A DNA stretch of 64,000 nt from Halobacteriales archaeon QS_5_70_15 (GCA_003022005.1 PXRQ01000071.1:1-64000), one strand, 5' to 3'; counted from the stretch's first letter, positions 43,234-52,112 are shown. Notes: generated by a model not told the origin, from the sequence alone. Numbers and translations are program-made.

Positions 43234-43494
43234 TCAGGCCGCCGCGCCGTCGCCGTAGGTCCGCTCCAGGTAGGCGACGATGTCGTCCGATTCGGGCATC
43301 CCCTCGACGCCGTTCGCCTCGTCGACGAGCACGGGAACGCCGGTCTGTCCGCTCACCGCCTCGACTTCGGTCCGCTCGGAGTGGGCTCGCGGGACCATCC
43401 GCGACTCGTACTCCAGGCCGAGTTCGTCCAGCTTGCTGATCACCTTCGCACAGTACGGGCAGCCCTCCAGTTCGTAGAGGATGAGATCCGACAT
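43234..43494 (-). CDS. Glutaredoxin-like protein (GST N-terminal type)
   Basis: An 86-residue thioredoxin-fold protein with the redox motif GCPYCAKVISKL near residue 11 and GVPVLVDEANGVEGMPESDDIVAYL, the cis-Pro and substrate-binding part. ATG at 43492-43494. It probably reduces disulfides or mixed thiols; haloarchaea use gamma-glutamylcysteine rather than glutathione. Confidence 0.85.
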   Translation of the reverse strand: MSDLILYELEGCPYCAKVISKLDELGLEYESRMVPRAHSERTEVEAVSGQTGVPVLVDEANGVEGMPESDDIVAYLERTYGDGAAA

Positions 43495-43887
43495 CGGCCG
43501 ACCGTAGGGGCGCGAGCGCAAAGAGGCCAGCGGTGTCGTGCGCGGAGCGCACAGACGAAACTGCGGCAGGGCGGCGTGGTATCGCGCCACGAACTCCCCG
43601 TCGACTGCCGGACGTTCGGGCGCGTCCCGCGGTCGTTCGCGGCCGGGGTCCCCGCCACGGTCCGGAGCGGAGGACGGGGCGGTGGACGGCCTGAAACGCC
43701 CCGCTCGCGGGGGTACGCCCGTTCGTCCCCGGGCGGTGCGTCGGACTCCGCCGGCCGTGACCGGCGGTGTCACGGCACCGTCCGTCGCCGACGTCGGGGA
43801 CTCGATGACGTGTCACACGAGGGGGTCCACCGTCCGGTACCTGTCACCGACCCCGCCCGGACCCACGGCGGATCGTCATGACGGTCC
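43495..43887. other. Intergenic region without recognisable gene
   Basis: About 390 bp, G+C-rich. I see no gene, RNA or strong hairpin in it. Confidence 0.4.
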
Positions 43888-45321
43888 TCATCGGGCCCCG
43901 CGGACCCCGACCCGCTCTACGGCGCGGACCAGCGCGCGGGCCAGCCGGCCGCGCTGGTAGACGAGTTCCCCGAGCGCCCACAGCAGGAGCACGACGACCG
44001 CGAGGAACGACCCCGCGAGCGCCCACGAGGACATCCACACGGGGCGGAGGAACGGCGTGGCGTGTCTGTACCGCTCGGCGAACCAGGTGAGCTGTGCCTC
44101 GACCGCCGACCCGTCGGCGACCCCGATCAGCCAGTCCGAGAACGTCTCCTGGCCGGCGGGCCCGCGGTCCGCCCCGCCCGAGACGGTGTACTCGCCGCCG
44201 CCCCCGATGTCGGTCATCGTCGGCCCGTTCGAGCCCTTCGCGCCCCGCTCGGCGTCGTAGGGCCCCCACGAGGCGTAGAACTCCCACACCACCGTGCCGT
44301 TCGGCGCGATCTCGACGACGCGGTGGTTGAGCGTGTCGACGACGAGCGTGTTCCCGTTCGGGAGCCGATCGGCGTCGCGCGGCCAGTTGAACCCGTCGAC
44401 GCTCCAGGTCCGGACCCACGTCCCGGACGGTCCCGTCGAGGTGCGGCTCGCGTTCACGTCGGACACCTCGCTCCCGTTCCGGAGTTCGTACTCGACGACG
44501 CGGTCGTTCTCCGAGTCCGCGACCAGCATCGTCGGGTTCCCGTCCTCGCTTTCGAGCCAGTCGGGGTTGTGCTGCTCGTAGAGGGTGGTGTGGTTGTCGT
44601 CGCTCCCGAGGCGGTACTCGATCGTCTTCGACCCGCGGTCGATCACGACCGCCTGATCGAAGTTCCGCGGCGAGACGAGGTACTTCCCGGGCGCGATCCG
44701 GTCGACGTCGTTGACGTGCGTCCAGTCCTCCTGGAACCCCCGGGCGGTCGAGTTCGGGTAGTGCTCGCGGAAGACGTACTCCCAGACGACGGAGTCGTTC
44801 TCCCGGTCGTAGACGAATACGCGGTCGTCCGAGACGCCCTCCTCGTACTCGCGCATGTTGGCGACGAGCAGCCGCCCGCTCGGGAGTAGCTCCACGTCGT
44901 GGGTGTCCTCGATGGGCAGCCGCTCGGTCCAGACCTGCTCGTTCGTCTCGGGGTCGAGTTCGAACACGACGGTCTCGGTCGGGGTCGTCGACGTGACGAG
45001 GAGGTTGCCGTCGGGGAGCGGGTCGACGTCGTAGAACCAGGAGACGCCCTCCTGCTCCCCGGCGGTGATCACGGACCCCCTCGCCTCCCGGGTGGCGCTG
45101 ACGAGCCGGGCGGGTTTCTTCGGGTTGCCGACGCCCTTGAAGTGGAACCCCTGGACGGCGACGTACGTAGTTCCCTCGGCGGGCTCGGAGACGGTTCCGG
45201 GGCCGAGTCCGGTCCGTTCGTGGGAGACGGCCGAGACGCTCGCGGGGACCAGCAGCAGGACGACGACGAACGCGACGGCCGCGCGGGCGAGCCACGGGCG
45301 CGACGGGCGGTCCATGTCCAC
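43888..45321 (-). CDS. Membrane-anchored arylsulfotransferase-like beta-propeller protein
   Basis: A 477-residue protein with a signal/anchor helix (residues about 11-31) and a second transmembrane helix near 435-455. Between them is a beta-propeller with ASST-type repeats: VNDVDRIAPGKYLVSPRNFDQAVVIDR, EQHNPDWLE and GFNWPRDADRLPNGNTLVVDTLNHRVVEI. Relatives transfer or hydrolyse aryl sulfates. The external orientation of the propeller is inferred. Two ATGs (45321 and 45315) are possible starts. Confidence 0.8.
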   Translation of the reverse strand: MDMDRPSRPWLARAAVAFVVVLLLVPASVSAVSHERTGLGPGTVSEPAEGTTYVAVQGFHFKGVGNPKKPARLVSATREARGSVITAGEQEGVSWFYDVDPLPDGNLLVTSTTPTETVVFELDPETNEQVWTERLPIEDTHDVELLPSGRLLVANMREYEEGVSDDRVFVYDRENDSVVWEYVFREHYPNSTARGFQEDWTHVNDVDRIAPGKYLVSPRNFDQAVVIDRGSKTIEYRLGSDDNHTTLYEQHNPDWLESEDGNPTMLVADSENDRVVEYELRNGSEVSDVNASRTSTGPSGTWVRTWSVDGFNWPRDADRLPNGNTLVVDTLNHRVVEIAPNGTVVWEFYASWGPYDAERGAKGSNGPTMTDIGGGGEYTVSGGADRGPAGQETFSDWLIGVADGSAVEAQLTWFAERYRHATPFLRPVWMSSWALAGSFLAVVVLLLWALGELVYQRGRLARALVRAVERVGVRGAR

Positions 45322-45414
45322 GAGGGAGCGCGCGCCATACGAACGTCTTGTGGTTCGGGGTCATCGAGGACGGGGTCGAGGTCCGGGAACGGCCGACCGA
45401 ACATCCGGTACCGG

Positions 45415-45545
45415 GTTGGACCGAAAGGGGCGGTTCGCTACGGGAAGCACGGCGAAGTAAGGACCGCAGGAGCGAACGCGGTGAGCGACGAGGACCGCAG
45501 CGAGCCGCGCGACCGTAGCGAACCGGGGCTTTCGGGACGTTCACG
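45415..45545 (+). repeat. Repeat family B, copy at 45.4 kb
   Basis: CCGAAAGGGGCGGTTCGCTACGG pairs with CCGTAGCGAACC..TTTCGG across about 70 bp, with 12-bp perfect inner arms (45432-45443 and 45513-45524). The interior GGGAAGCACGGCGAAGTAAGG, AGGACCGCAGCGAGCCGCGCGA closely follows the element at 60443-60580. It lies in the promoter-side gap of both flanking divergent genes. Confidence 0.7.
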
Positions 45546-45596
45546 AGTCCCGCGTACCCGTCGAAAACGACCCCGACCCCTGGCCGCGAACGGGTG

Positions 45597-45605
45597 GATT
45601 CATAC
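45597..45605 (+). promoter_or_regulatory. TATA-like box of rfc gene
   Basis: GATTCATAC is centred about 29 nt before the ATG at 45630. Confidence 0.4.
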
Positions 45606-45629
45606 GCCGCCACCGACTACGGAGAACCG

Positions 45630-46640
45630 ATGGACGCGCCGCTGTGGACGGAGGCTCACGCCCCCTCGCTCGACGAACTCCCACAGCCGACCGCTCGCGA
45701 CTACCTCTCGAAGGCGAGCGCCGAGCCGCTGAACCTGATCCTCCACGGCCCGCCCGGCGTCGGGAAGACGGCGGCCGTCCGGGCGCTCGCCCGCGAGGCC
45801 CACGAGGACCCCGACAACGACCTCGTCGAGATCAACGTCGCGGACTTCTTCGACCGGACGAAAAAGGGGATCAGGGACGACCCCCGGTTCGAGCCGTTCC
45901 TGGCGGGGCGCTCGCGGCTGTCAAAGCGGGACATGATCAACCACGTCCTGAAGGAGTCGGCGTCGTACGCCCCGGTTTCGGGAGCGTACAAGACGGTCGT
46001 CCTGGACAACGCCGAGGGCATCCGCGAGGACTTCCAGCAGGCGCTCCGCCGGGTGATGGAGCGCTACGCGGCGAACACCCAGTTCGTCATCACCACCCGC
46101 CAGCCCTCGAAGCTCATCCCGCCGATCGAGTCGCGGTGCTTCCCGGTGCGGATGCGCGCGCCGACCGCGGCCGAGACCGTCGAGGTGCTCTCGCGGGTGG
46201 TCGACCGCGAGGGCGTCGAGCACGACGACGGCGGCCTCCGCTACGTCGCCGCCTACGCGGAGGGGAACCTCCGGACGGCGCTGCTGGCCGCCCAGACCAC
46301 CGCCGAAGGGGAGGGCGCGGTGACGATGGAGGCGGCCTACGAGGCGCTCGGCGAGGTCGGCCACGGCGAGGCCGTCGACGAGATGCTCGGCCGCGCCGAG
46401 CGCGGGGAGTTCACGGACGCCCGCAAGGCGCTCGACGACCTGCTCGTCGACGAGGGGCTCTCCGGCGACGAGGTGCTCGACGAGGTGCTCGCCGCCGGCC
46501 GCGAGCGCTACGAGGGCAACGAGGAGCGGCTGGCCGAACTCCACCGGCTCGCGGGCGAGGTCGACCTCGAGATGCACGGGGGCAACTCCGACCGGATCCA
46601 CGTCGCCCGCCTGCTGGCCGAACTCGGGCGGGAGGCGTAG
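45630..46640 (+). CDS. rfcC: Replication factor C small subunit
   Basis: A 336-residue AAA+ clamp-loader ATPase. It has Walker A GPPGVGKTAAVRAL near residue 48, a Walker B region TVVLDNAEGIREDFQQAL (an atypical DNAE in place of DEAD), the SRC motif ESRCFPVRM and a C-terminal helical domain. It loads the PCNA clamp. Haloarchaea carry two or three diverged small subunits; the degenerate Walker B suggests this is not the main catalytic one. The start fits the TATA box. Confidence 0.88.
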   Translation: MDAPLWTEAHAPSLDELPQPTARDYLSKASAEPLNLILHGPPGVGKTAAVRALAREAHEDPDNDLVEINVADFFDRTKKGIRDDPRFEPFLAGRSRLSKRDMINHVLKESASYAPVSGAYKTVVLDNAEGIREDFQQALRRVMERYAANTQFVITTRQPSKLIPPIESRCFPVRMRAPTAAETVEVLSRVVDREGVEHDDGGLRYVAAYAEGNLRTALLAAQTTAEGEGAVTMEAAYEALGEVGHGEAVDEMLGRAERGEFTDARKALDDLLVDEGLSGDEVLDEVLAAGRERYEGNEERLAELHRLAGEVDLEMHGGNSDRIHVARLLAELGREA

Positions 46641-46671
46641 CCGTGGCGGTCCGGGGCTCCGCCTGTAGTGT

Positions 46672-46789
46672 CCGCTCGTCTGTAGGAGCGAATACCCGGC
46701 GAATCCGGTATATGATTCCGTGAGCAGGGTCGTTTCGTACCGAACAGGATCAATTAGCGACGCAAGTACCGGGGTCTACAGACGAGCGG
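46672..46789. repeat. 118-bp element with 14-bp perfect inverted ends
   Basis: CCGCTCGTCTGTAG (46672-46685) and CTACAGACGAGCGG (46776-46789) flank about 90 bp without a gene. The right end lies 4 bp before the GTTTATAC TATA box of the EamA gene. It may be a small mobile remnant or a pair of operator half-sites. Confidence 0.65.
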
Positions 46790-46793
46790 AAGC

Positions 46794-46802
46794 GTTTATA
46801 CG
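46794..46802 (+). promoter_or_regulatory. TATA box of EamA transporter gene
   Basis: GTTTATACG is centred about 28 nt before the ATG at 46826. Confidence 0.6.
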
Positions 46803-46825
46803 CCCCTTCGAACTACCCGGCGGGC

Positions 46826-47821
46826 ATGGCCGTCGTCGAACTCGCCGCCGGGCTGGCGTTCCTGACCGCGCTCTGCATCGGGCTGAGCACGGTCGCGGTC
46901 GGGATCGGCCTCGACCGCGTGCGCGCCGACCACGACGGTTCGCCAGTTTTCGCCGCCGCGTTCGTGACGCTCCTCGTCAGCCTGGTCGTCTTCTGGGCCG
47001 CGGCGCTCGTCCGCGGGGTCCCGGTTTCGGCGCTCACTCCCGCCGCGCTGTGGCCGTTCGCCCTCGCCGGGGTACTCTACCCGGCGCTGTTCCGGCTGCT
47101 CTACTACACCGGTATCGATCGCATCGGGGCGAACGTGACGGGCGCGGTCGTGGCCGCCAACCCCGCGGTGGCCGGGCTGCTCGCGATCGCGTTCCTCGGC
47201 GAGCGGTTCACCACAGCGACCGTGCTCGGCCTCCTCGCCATCGTCGCGGGCGCGGGGCTCCTCCAGTTGGCGGACGAGACGGACCCGGGCGGGGACGAGG
47301 CCGCCATCGACGCGGACGGAACGTCGGCCGGCGGGGACGGGACCGTCGCGACCGACGTCATCGTCCGCGAACTCGCCGGTTCGGACCCGCGGGACCTCCG
47401 CTACCCGCTCGGCGCGCTGGTCGCGGTCGGCGTCGGCTACGTACTCATCTCGTTCGGCCTCGACGGGTTCCCCGACTCGGTGACCGCGACGGCGGTCACG
47501 CAGACCGCGGGCGTCCTCGCGCTGTTCGCGGTCCTCCTCCGGTCCGCCGACTCCCGCCGGCAGGTCGGGATCGTCTCGGGCCACCGGCCCGGACTCGTCT
47601 ACTTCGTCGCCGCGGGCGTCGTCGTCGCGGTCGGCTGGCTGAGCCAGTTCGCCGCGCTCGGCATCGGGTCGGTCGTCGTCGTCGTCCCGCTCGTGAACAC
47701 CTACCCGCTGGTCATCGCGGCCGTCTCGTACACGCTGGCCCGGCAGCTCCCCCGCTCGCCCCGCGTCGTCGCCGGCATCGTCGCCATCGTCGTCGGCGCG
47801 AGCCTCATGCAGGCGTTCTGA
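46826..47821 (+). CDS. EamA/DMT family transporter
   Basis: A 331-residue protein with ten predicted transmembrane helices in two EamA repeats separated by an acidic cytosolic linker (residues about 150-185). The first repeat ends AFLGERFTTATVLGLLAIVAGAGLL and the second PRVVAGIVAIVVGASLMQAF. It is probably a metabolite exporter; the substrate is unknown. Confidence 0.83.
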   Translation: MAVVELAAGLAFLTALCIGLSTVAVGIGLDRVRADHDGSPVFAAAFVTLLVSLVVFWAAALVRGVPVSALTPAALWPFALAGVLYPALFRLLYYTGIDRIGANVTGAVVAANPAVAGLLAIAFLGERFTTATVLGLLAIVAGAGLLQLADETDPGGDEAAIDADGTSAGGDGTVATDVIVRELAGSDPRDLRYPLGALVAVGVGYVLISFGLDGFPDSVTATAVTQTAGVLALFAVLLRSADSRRQVGIVSGHRPGLVYFVAAGVVVAVGWLSQFAALGIGSVVVVVPLVNTYPLVIAAVSYTLARQLPRSPRVVAGIVAIVVGASLMQAF

Positions 47822-47859
47822 AGTACACTGATACCCCCGCACGCGGAACCCCCGGACGG

Positions 47860-48709
47860 ATGACCGACACCGACCTCGCGGTCGACCGGCTGGAGCGGGG
47901 GGACGTGGAGGCGGCCCTCGACCTCTCGACCCGGGCCGGGTGGAGCACCCGCCGGCCGGACCGGCGACGGATGGTCGACCTCGACGCCGTGGACGCGTTC
48001 GCGGGCCGGCTGGACGACGGTCGGCCGGTGGCGACCGCCACGCTCGTCCGCTACGGCACCCGGGTCTGCTGGATCGGGATGATGCTCGTCCACCCGGAGC
48101 ACCGGCGTCGAGGGTACGGGACGCGGATGCTGGAGGCGTGTCTCGACGCGGCCGAGGACGCGGGCGTGGCGACCGTCGGCCTCGACGCCAACAGCGACGG
48201 CAGACCCCTCTACGAGACCAACGGCTTCGTCGGGGTAGCCGAGGTGAGCCAGTGGCGCGGGTCGCTCGGCGGGGCGGGTCACGCGACGGACCCGGACCGG
48301 ATCGAAACCGTCTCCGATCCCGGCCCGCTCCTCGCGCTCGACCGGTGTCGACCGCGGGTTCCTCCTGACGTCGCTGCTCGCGGACCCGGACGCGACCGGG
48401 CTCCTCCGGCGCGGTCCCGACGGAGCGGTGACCGGCTACGCGCTGGTGCTCCCGCGACCGCCCGGGGGGACGGTCGGGCCGCTCGTCGCGTCGGGGACGG
48501 GGACGGCCGAGGCACTGCTGCGGGCTGCCGGCGACCGGGTCGACGGCCCGCTCACCGTCAACGCCGTCGGGAACCCGCGGGCGGAAGCGCGTTACCGCGA
48601 ACTCGGGCTCGAGCACCGGCGCTCGCTCGCGCGGATGACCCATCGCGAGCGGGCCGAGCCGCTGATGGGCGACCGGGTCTGGGGCATCCCGGCGTTCGAG
48701 TACGGCTGA
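47860..48709 (+). pseudogene. Tandem-GNAT acetyltransferase, frameshift near 48345
   Basis: The N-terminal GNAT domain (from MTDTDLAVDRLE) has the acetyl-CoA loop VHPEHRRRGYGTRMLEACL. The frame then changes, and the second GNAT half continues as TGVDRGFLLTSLLADPDATG..GAVTGYALVLPRPPGG..VNAVGNPRAEARYRELGLEHRRSLARM to the stop at 48709. One extra or two missing bases near the GACCGGTGTCGAC stretch restore a single protein of about 283 residues. The substrate is unknown. Confidence 0.78.
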
Positions 48710-48720
48710 CCCCGCCGCGC

Positions 48721-49385
48721 TCACTCCGGCAGGAGATCCGGCACCCCGATCACGTAGGGACACGTCCGGTCGGCCCCGTGATGGTCGCCGACGAGTATCC
48801 CCGGGACGCCCGCGCGGCGGGCCGGCTCGACGTCCCGCTCGTAGTCCGCGCCGACCGCCCAGAGCCGTGCACGGTTCGCCCACTCGACGACCGTCTCGAA
48901 CGCACGGACGCGTGGCTTCTCGAAGCCCGTCCCTGCGGAGACGAACGACTCGACGAACTCGAAGCCGAGCGCCGCGAGCACTTCCGGCAGGTCGGGCGGC
49001 CCGTTGGCGACCAGCACCGGGTCCCATCCCCGGTCGGCGATCCGCTCGAACGTCCCGGGCGCCCCGTCGACCACCGTCCATCGGTCGGTATCGACGTAGC
49101 GCTCCCGGACCTCGCCGGCGACGGCGTCGGCCCGCCGGCGGTCGACTCCCACCGCCGAGAGCGCGTCAGCGAACGCTCCCCGGTGTTCGGTCCACCACCG
49201 CTCGCCGGGCCAGCCGGCGTGCGGTCGCTCGGGACGGTCCCACGGCAGGTCGAGGTGCGCCCGGAGCTCCGCGGTCGTCGCGGAGGTCCCGATGGCGGCG
49301 GTCGAGAGCGCTCGGCGAGGGCGCCTGCCACGCCGCCCTCGCGGCGAGCGAGGAGCACGGGCGCCCACAGGAGGTATCGCGTCAC
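48721..49385 (-). pseudogene. HAD-like hydrolase with frameshift and missing motif I
   Basis: From ATG 49368 or GTG 49385 onward. The longer start gives TRYLLWAPVLLARREGGV, where LLWDFDGTLARREG would be expected, so the catalytic DxD is absent. Near 49310 the frame shifts by one base and continues as ALSTAAIGTSATTAELRAHLDLPW through LLVANGPPD, GTGFEKPRVRAF (motif III Lys) and VGADYERDVEPARRAGVPGILV. The C-terminal two thirds are a good HAD fold. Either the 5' end is decayed or the sequence is faulty. Confidence 0.7.
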
Positions 49386-49444
49386 GGCAGGGGGTCGGCG
49401 GCCGGGGGAGAAAAGGCCGCCGCCCGCGTGACCGGGACCGTCAG

Positions 49445-49633
49445 CTACCGGTGCCGTGGCTGGGAGATGTTCCGCATCGTCGTCTCGCAGTCGGGACAGC
49501 AGCAGCTCCCGTTCGCCTCCACGCGCTCGCCGCACTCCGGGCACTCGTAGAGGCTCGTCTCGTGGGTCTGGTCGGCCGCGGGGTCGCTGTCGAGCATCGG
49601 TTCTCTGTTCGAGGCTGTGGGCTCTACCTGCAT
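49445..49633 (-). CDS. Small zinc-ribbon (rubrerythrin-like domain) protein
   Basis: A 62-residue protein whose C-terminal half YECPECGERVEANGSCCCPDCETTMRNIS has two CxxC knuckles. This is the rubredoxin-like zinc ribbon common in tiny haloarchaeal proteins. The ATG at 49631-49633 overlaps the stop of the Trm-G10 gene by one base (TGATG). CTATTAG about 27 nt upstream could also give an independent transcript. The function is unknown. Confidence 0.75.
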   Translation of the reverse strand: MQVEPTASNREPMLDSDPAADQTHETSLYECPECGERVEANGSCCCPDCETTMRNISQPRHR

Positions 49634-50652
49634 CAATGTCCGGATCTGTCGACTAATAGGTGGATCTGCCGGACGAGCGACCGGTGAACGCGGCGCTCGA
49701 TGCGCTCGTCGACCGTCCAGCCGGCCTCGCGTGCTTCGTCCGTCCAGGACCGGTCGGCGACGAGCACGGTCCGGGGGGCGATCCGGCGGGCCTCGCCCAG
49801 CGCGTCCGAGACGAGCGCCGCGAGGTCGCCGACCACCTTCGACTGCCTGTCGTACGGCGCGTCGAAGACGACGGCGTCGGCCGCGCCGTCCCGGACGGGG
49901 AGCCGGGTCGCGTCCCCGCGGACGGTCGCGAACCCGCCGTCGAGGTAGGCCGCGAGGTTCTCGGCGGCCCCGCGGACCATCTTCCACTGGGCGTCCACGC
50001 CGAGGACGCGCGCGCCGACCAGCCCCGCCTCTAGCAGGAGCCCGCCCGTCCCGCACATCGGGTCGACGACGCTCGCGCCCGGGCGGGCGCCCGCGACATT
50101 GACGAGCGCCCGGGCAAGCATCGGGTCCATGCTCCCCGGCTGGAAGAACGGCCGGTCGGTCGGCCGGCGACTCCCGAACTCCCGTGCCGTCTCCCCCTCG
50201 ACCCACCCGATCGCACAGACGCCCTCGGTGAACAGCGCCCGCAACTCGCGGTCGGGGTCCTCGAGGTCGACGCCGTACCCCCGGTCGGTGAGCACGTCCC
50301 CGAGCCGGCGCTCGGCCTCGCCGGTCGAGACCCCGGTCAACCCCCGGATGTCTCTCGCACGCACGCGAACCGTCCCCCGTCCGAGGTCGGACCCTTCCCC
50401 ACCCCGTCCGAGGTCGGACCCCTCCCCGTCGAGCGTCGCCCGGAGCGCCGCGACCGCGTCGCCGACCGTGGGGCCGGTCCGGGCGAGGAGTTCGCAGGCC
50501 GTCCGCGTGAGCGCGAGGTCCGCGATCCGGTTCGAGAGCCCGTCGGCCGTCGCCAGCCCCGGAGCCAGTGGCTCGACGCCCGAGCAGGCGGCTCGCGCCT
50601 CGAGCGTCGCGAGGGGATCGTCGTGCTGTCCCGCCAGTTCGAGGACGTACAC
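49633..50652 (-). CDS. tRNA (guanine(10)-N2)-methyltransferase, Trm-G10/Trm11-like
   Basis: A 339-residue protein with a THUMP-type N-terminal half and a C-terminal Rossmann methyltransferase. SAM motif I is VVDPMCGTGGLLLEAGL, and motif IV is VVFDAPYDRQS, a variant of (D/N)PPY. It methylates G10 of tRNA. A 9-residue tandem duplication (GEGSDLGRG twice) interrupts the linker between the two halves at 50378-50431. It is followed by the zinc-ribbon gene. Confidence 0.87.
   Translation of the reverse strand: MYVLELAGQHDDPLATLEARAACSGVEPLAPGLATADGLSNRIADLALTRTACELLARTGPTVGDAVAALRATLDGEGSDLGRGGEGSDLGRGTVRVRARDIRGLTGVSTGEAERRLGDVLTDRGYGVDLEDPDRELRALFTEGVCAIGWVEGETAREFGSRRPTDRPFFQPGSMDPMLARALVNVAGARPGASVVDPMCGTGGLLLEAGLVGARVLGVDAQWKMVRGAAENLAAYLDGGFATVRGDATRLPVRDGAADAVVFDAPYDRQSKVVGDLAALVSDALGEARRIAPRTVLVADRSWTDEAREAGWTVDERIERRVHRSLVRQIHLLVDRSGH
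50378..50431. repeat. 27-bp in-frame tandem duplication in Trm-G10
   Basis: Two adjacent copies with one or two mismatches of a 27-bp unit (CGTCCGAGGTCGGACCC...CC on the plus strand) encode GEGSDLGRG twice in the interdomain linker. Confidence 0.8.
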
Positions 50653-50772
50653 ACCGGAGGCCGGTCGCGGGGGGGGTTCAGGGTGTCGGTCCGCCCGGTC
50701 GGTCCCGTGGACGGGAGGTGCTGCTCCGCCCCGAGACCCCCCGCGGAGCCGACCTGTCAGTCCGACCCTGTA

Positions 50773-50784
50773 CCTTTATAAAGG
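50773..50784 (+). promoter_or_regulatory. Palindromic TATA box of tbp
   Basis: CCTTTATAAAGG, a perfect 12-bp palindrome, is centred about 31 nt before the tbp ATG. Further A/T-rich sequence (GGTTAAATACGTGATTTAAG) follows. It is the closest match to a consensus TATA box in the window. Confidence 0.75.
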
Positions 50785-50809
50785 TTAAATACGTGATTTA
50801 AGTTGTGAG

Positions 50810-51373
50810 ATGACGGACCCCAAAGAGACTATCAACATCGAGAACGTCGTCGCCTCGACCGGCATCGGTCAGGAGCTCGACCTCCAGAGCGTCGCCATGG
50901 ACCTCGAGGGTGCCGACTACGATCCCGAGCAGTTCCCCGGGCTGGTCTACCGGACCCAGAACCCCAAATCCGCCGCGCTCATCTTCCGCTCCGGCAAGAT
51001 CGTCTGTACCGGCGCGAAGAGCACCGACGACGTCCACGAGTCCCTCCGCATCGTCTTCGACAAGCTCCGCGATCTGAACATCGAGGTCGAGGAGGACCCC
51101 GAGATCGTCGTCCAGAACATCGTCACGAGCGCGGATCTCGGCCGCAACCTCAACCTGAACGCCATCGCCATCGGCCTCGGGCTGGAGAACATCGAGTACG
51201 AGCCCGAGCAGTTCCCCGGACTGGTCTACCGGCTCGACGACCCGGACGTCGTCGCGCTGCTGTTCGGCTCCGGGAAGCTCGTCATCACCGGCGGGAAACA
51301 GCCCGTCGACGCCGAGCACGCCGTCGACAAGATCGTCAGCCGGCTCGAGGAGCTGGGTCTGCTCGAGGGCTGA
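50810..51373 (+). CDS. tbp: TATA-box-binding protein
   Basis: A 187-residue general transcription factor with the two imperfect direct repeats of the saddle. Repeat 1 has INIENVVASTGIGQELDLQSVAMDL..YDPEQFPGLVYR and repeat 2 has IVVQNIVTSADLGRNLNLNAIAIGL..YEPEQFPGLVYRL. The FxSGKIVCTGAKS and FGSGKLVITGGKQ strands are present. The short acidic C-terminus is typical. Haloarchaea often have several tbp genes; whether this is the main one cannot be told. Confidence 0.97.
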   Translation: MTDPKETINIENVVASTGIGQELDLQSVAMDLEGADYDPEQFPGLVYRTQNPKSAALIFRSGKIVCTGAKSTDDVHESLRIVFDKLRDLNIEVEEDPEIVVQNIVTSADLGRNLNLNAIAIGLGLENIEYEPEQFPGLVYRLDDPDVVALLFGSGKLVITGGKQPVDAEHAVDKIVSRLEELGLLEG

Positions 51374-51452
51374 CCCCGACCGACCTCGGACCGACACCCG
51401 AGGACCCGAACCGGCACGTACAAGCGCGACGCGGCGGTAGTTCCGGGGAACG

Positions 51453-51962
51453 ATGGCCCCGCCGTCGGCACCCACCGTCCGACCCCTGCTCGCGTCCCCA
51501 CCCTCGCTCCCGTTCGCCGCTCCCCATCCCCTCCCGTCCTCGCTCCTCTCTCCGCCGCCGCTCCCGCCCTGGCTTCCGATGCAGACCGACGTCACCGGCA
51601 GCGGGTCCCTCGCGCTGGTCGTCACGTTCCTGGTCACGAGCCTGTTCTACGCGTTCACGCTCCACCTCGCCGCGACGTTCTTCATCGGCGACGTCCCCTC
51701 CCAGCGGGCGGCCTACGCCGCGCCCGTCCCGGCGCTGGTCTCCATCCTCCTCCAGCGGTACGGGCGTAGCGACGCCGCCCTCGGTGTCGATCCGTCGCTG
51801 CTCGTCGGACTGGTCGTCCTCGCGACGCTCGTCGCGGACCTCCTGGCGGTGAGCTTCGTCTACCGGCTGAAGCTCCGGTCGGCCGTCCCGCTCGTCGTCC
51901 TGCACTTCGGGTTCGCCGCCCTGCTGGGCGTCGCGCTCGGGAACCTGCTGGGCGTGCTCTGA
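51453..51962 (+). CDS. Haloarchaeal membrane protein, unknown function
   Basis: A 169-residue protein (or 127 if it starts at ATG 51579, MQTDVTGSG). It has about four hydrophobic helices from residue 50 on: LALVVTFLVTSLFYAFTLHLAATFFIGDVP, APVPALVSILLQ, LLVGLVVLATLVADLLAVSFVYRL and LVVLHFGFAALLGVAL. The Pro/Ser-rich first 42 residues are unusual. TACAAG about 30 nt before ATG 51453 mildly supports the longer form. I do not recognise its function. Confidence 0.65.
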   Translation: MAPPSAPTVRPLLASPPSLPFAAPHPLPSSLLSPPPLPPWLPMQTDVTGSGSLALVVTFLVTSLFYAFTLHLAATFFIGDVPSQRAAYAAPVPALVSILLQRYGRSDAALGVDPSLLVGLVVLATLVADLLAVSFVYRLKLRSAVPLVVLHFGFAALLGVALGNLLGVL

Positions 51963-52112
51963 TACGGGGCCCGGTCCCCGTCCCCGGGGACCCCGACGTG
52001 TTCGACGGTCCCCGGGAGGGCCTCGCGGGCCGTTCCCGGCGCAAGAGCCTTGCCACCCTCGGGAATACCCCCGGCGGTGAGCGTCGACGGGGGGATCGCC
52101 GCGCCGCTCGGC

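Noticed and set aside
43538..43960. Plus-strand open frame downstream of hemL
   Set aside because: Arg/Pro/Thr-rich translation without acidic haloarchaeal composition; most of it lies in a gap or antisense to the sulfotransferase-like gene.
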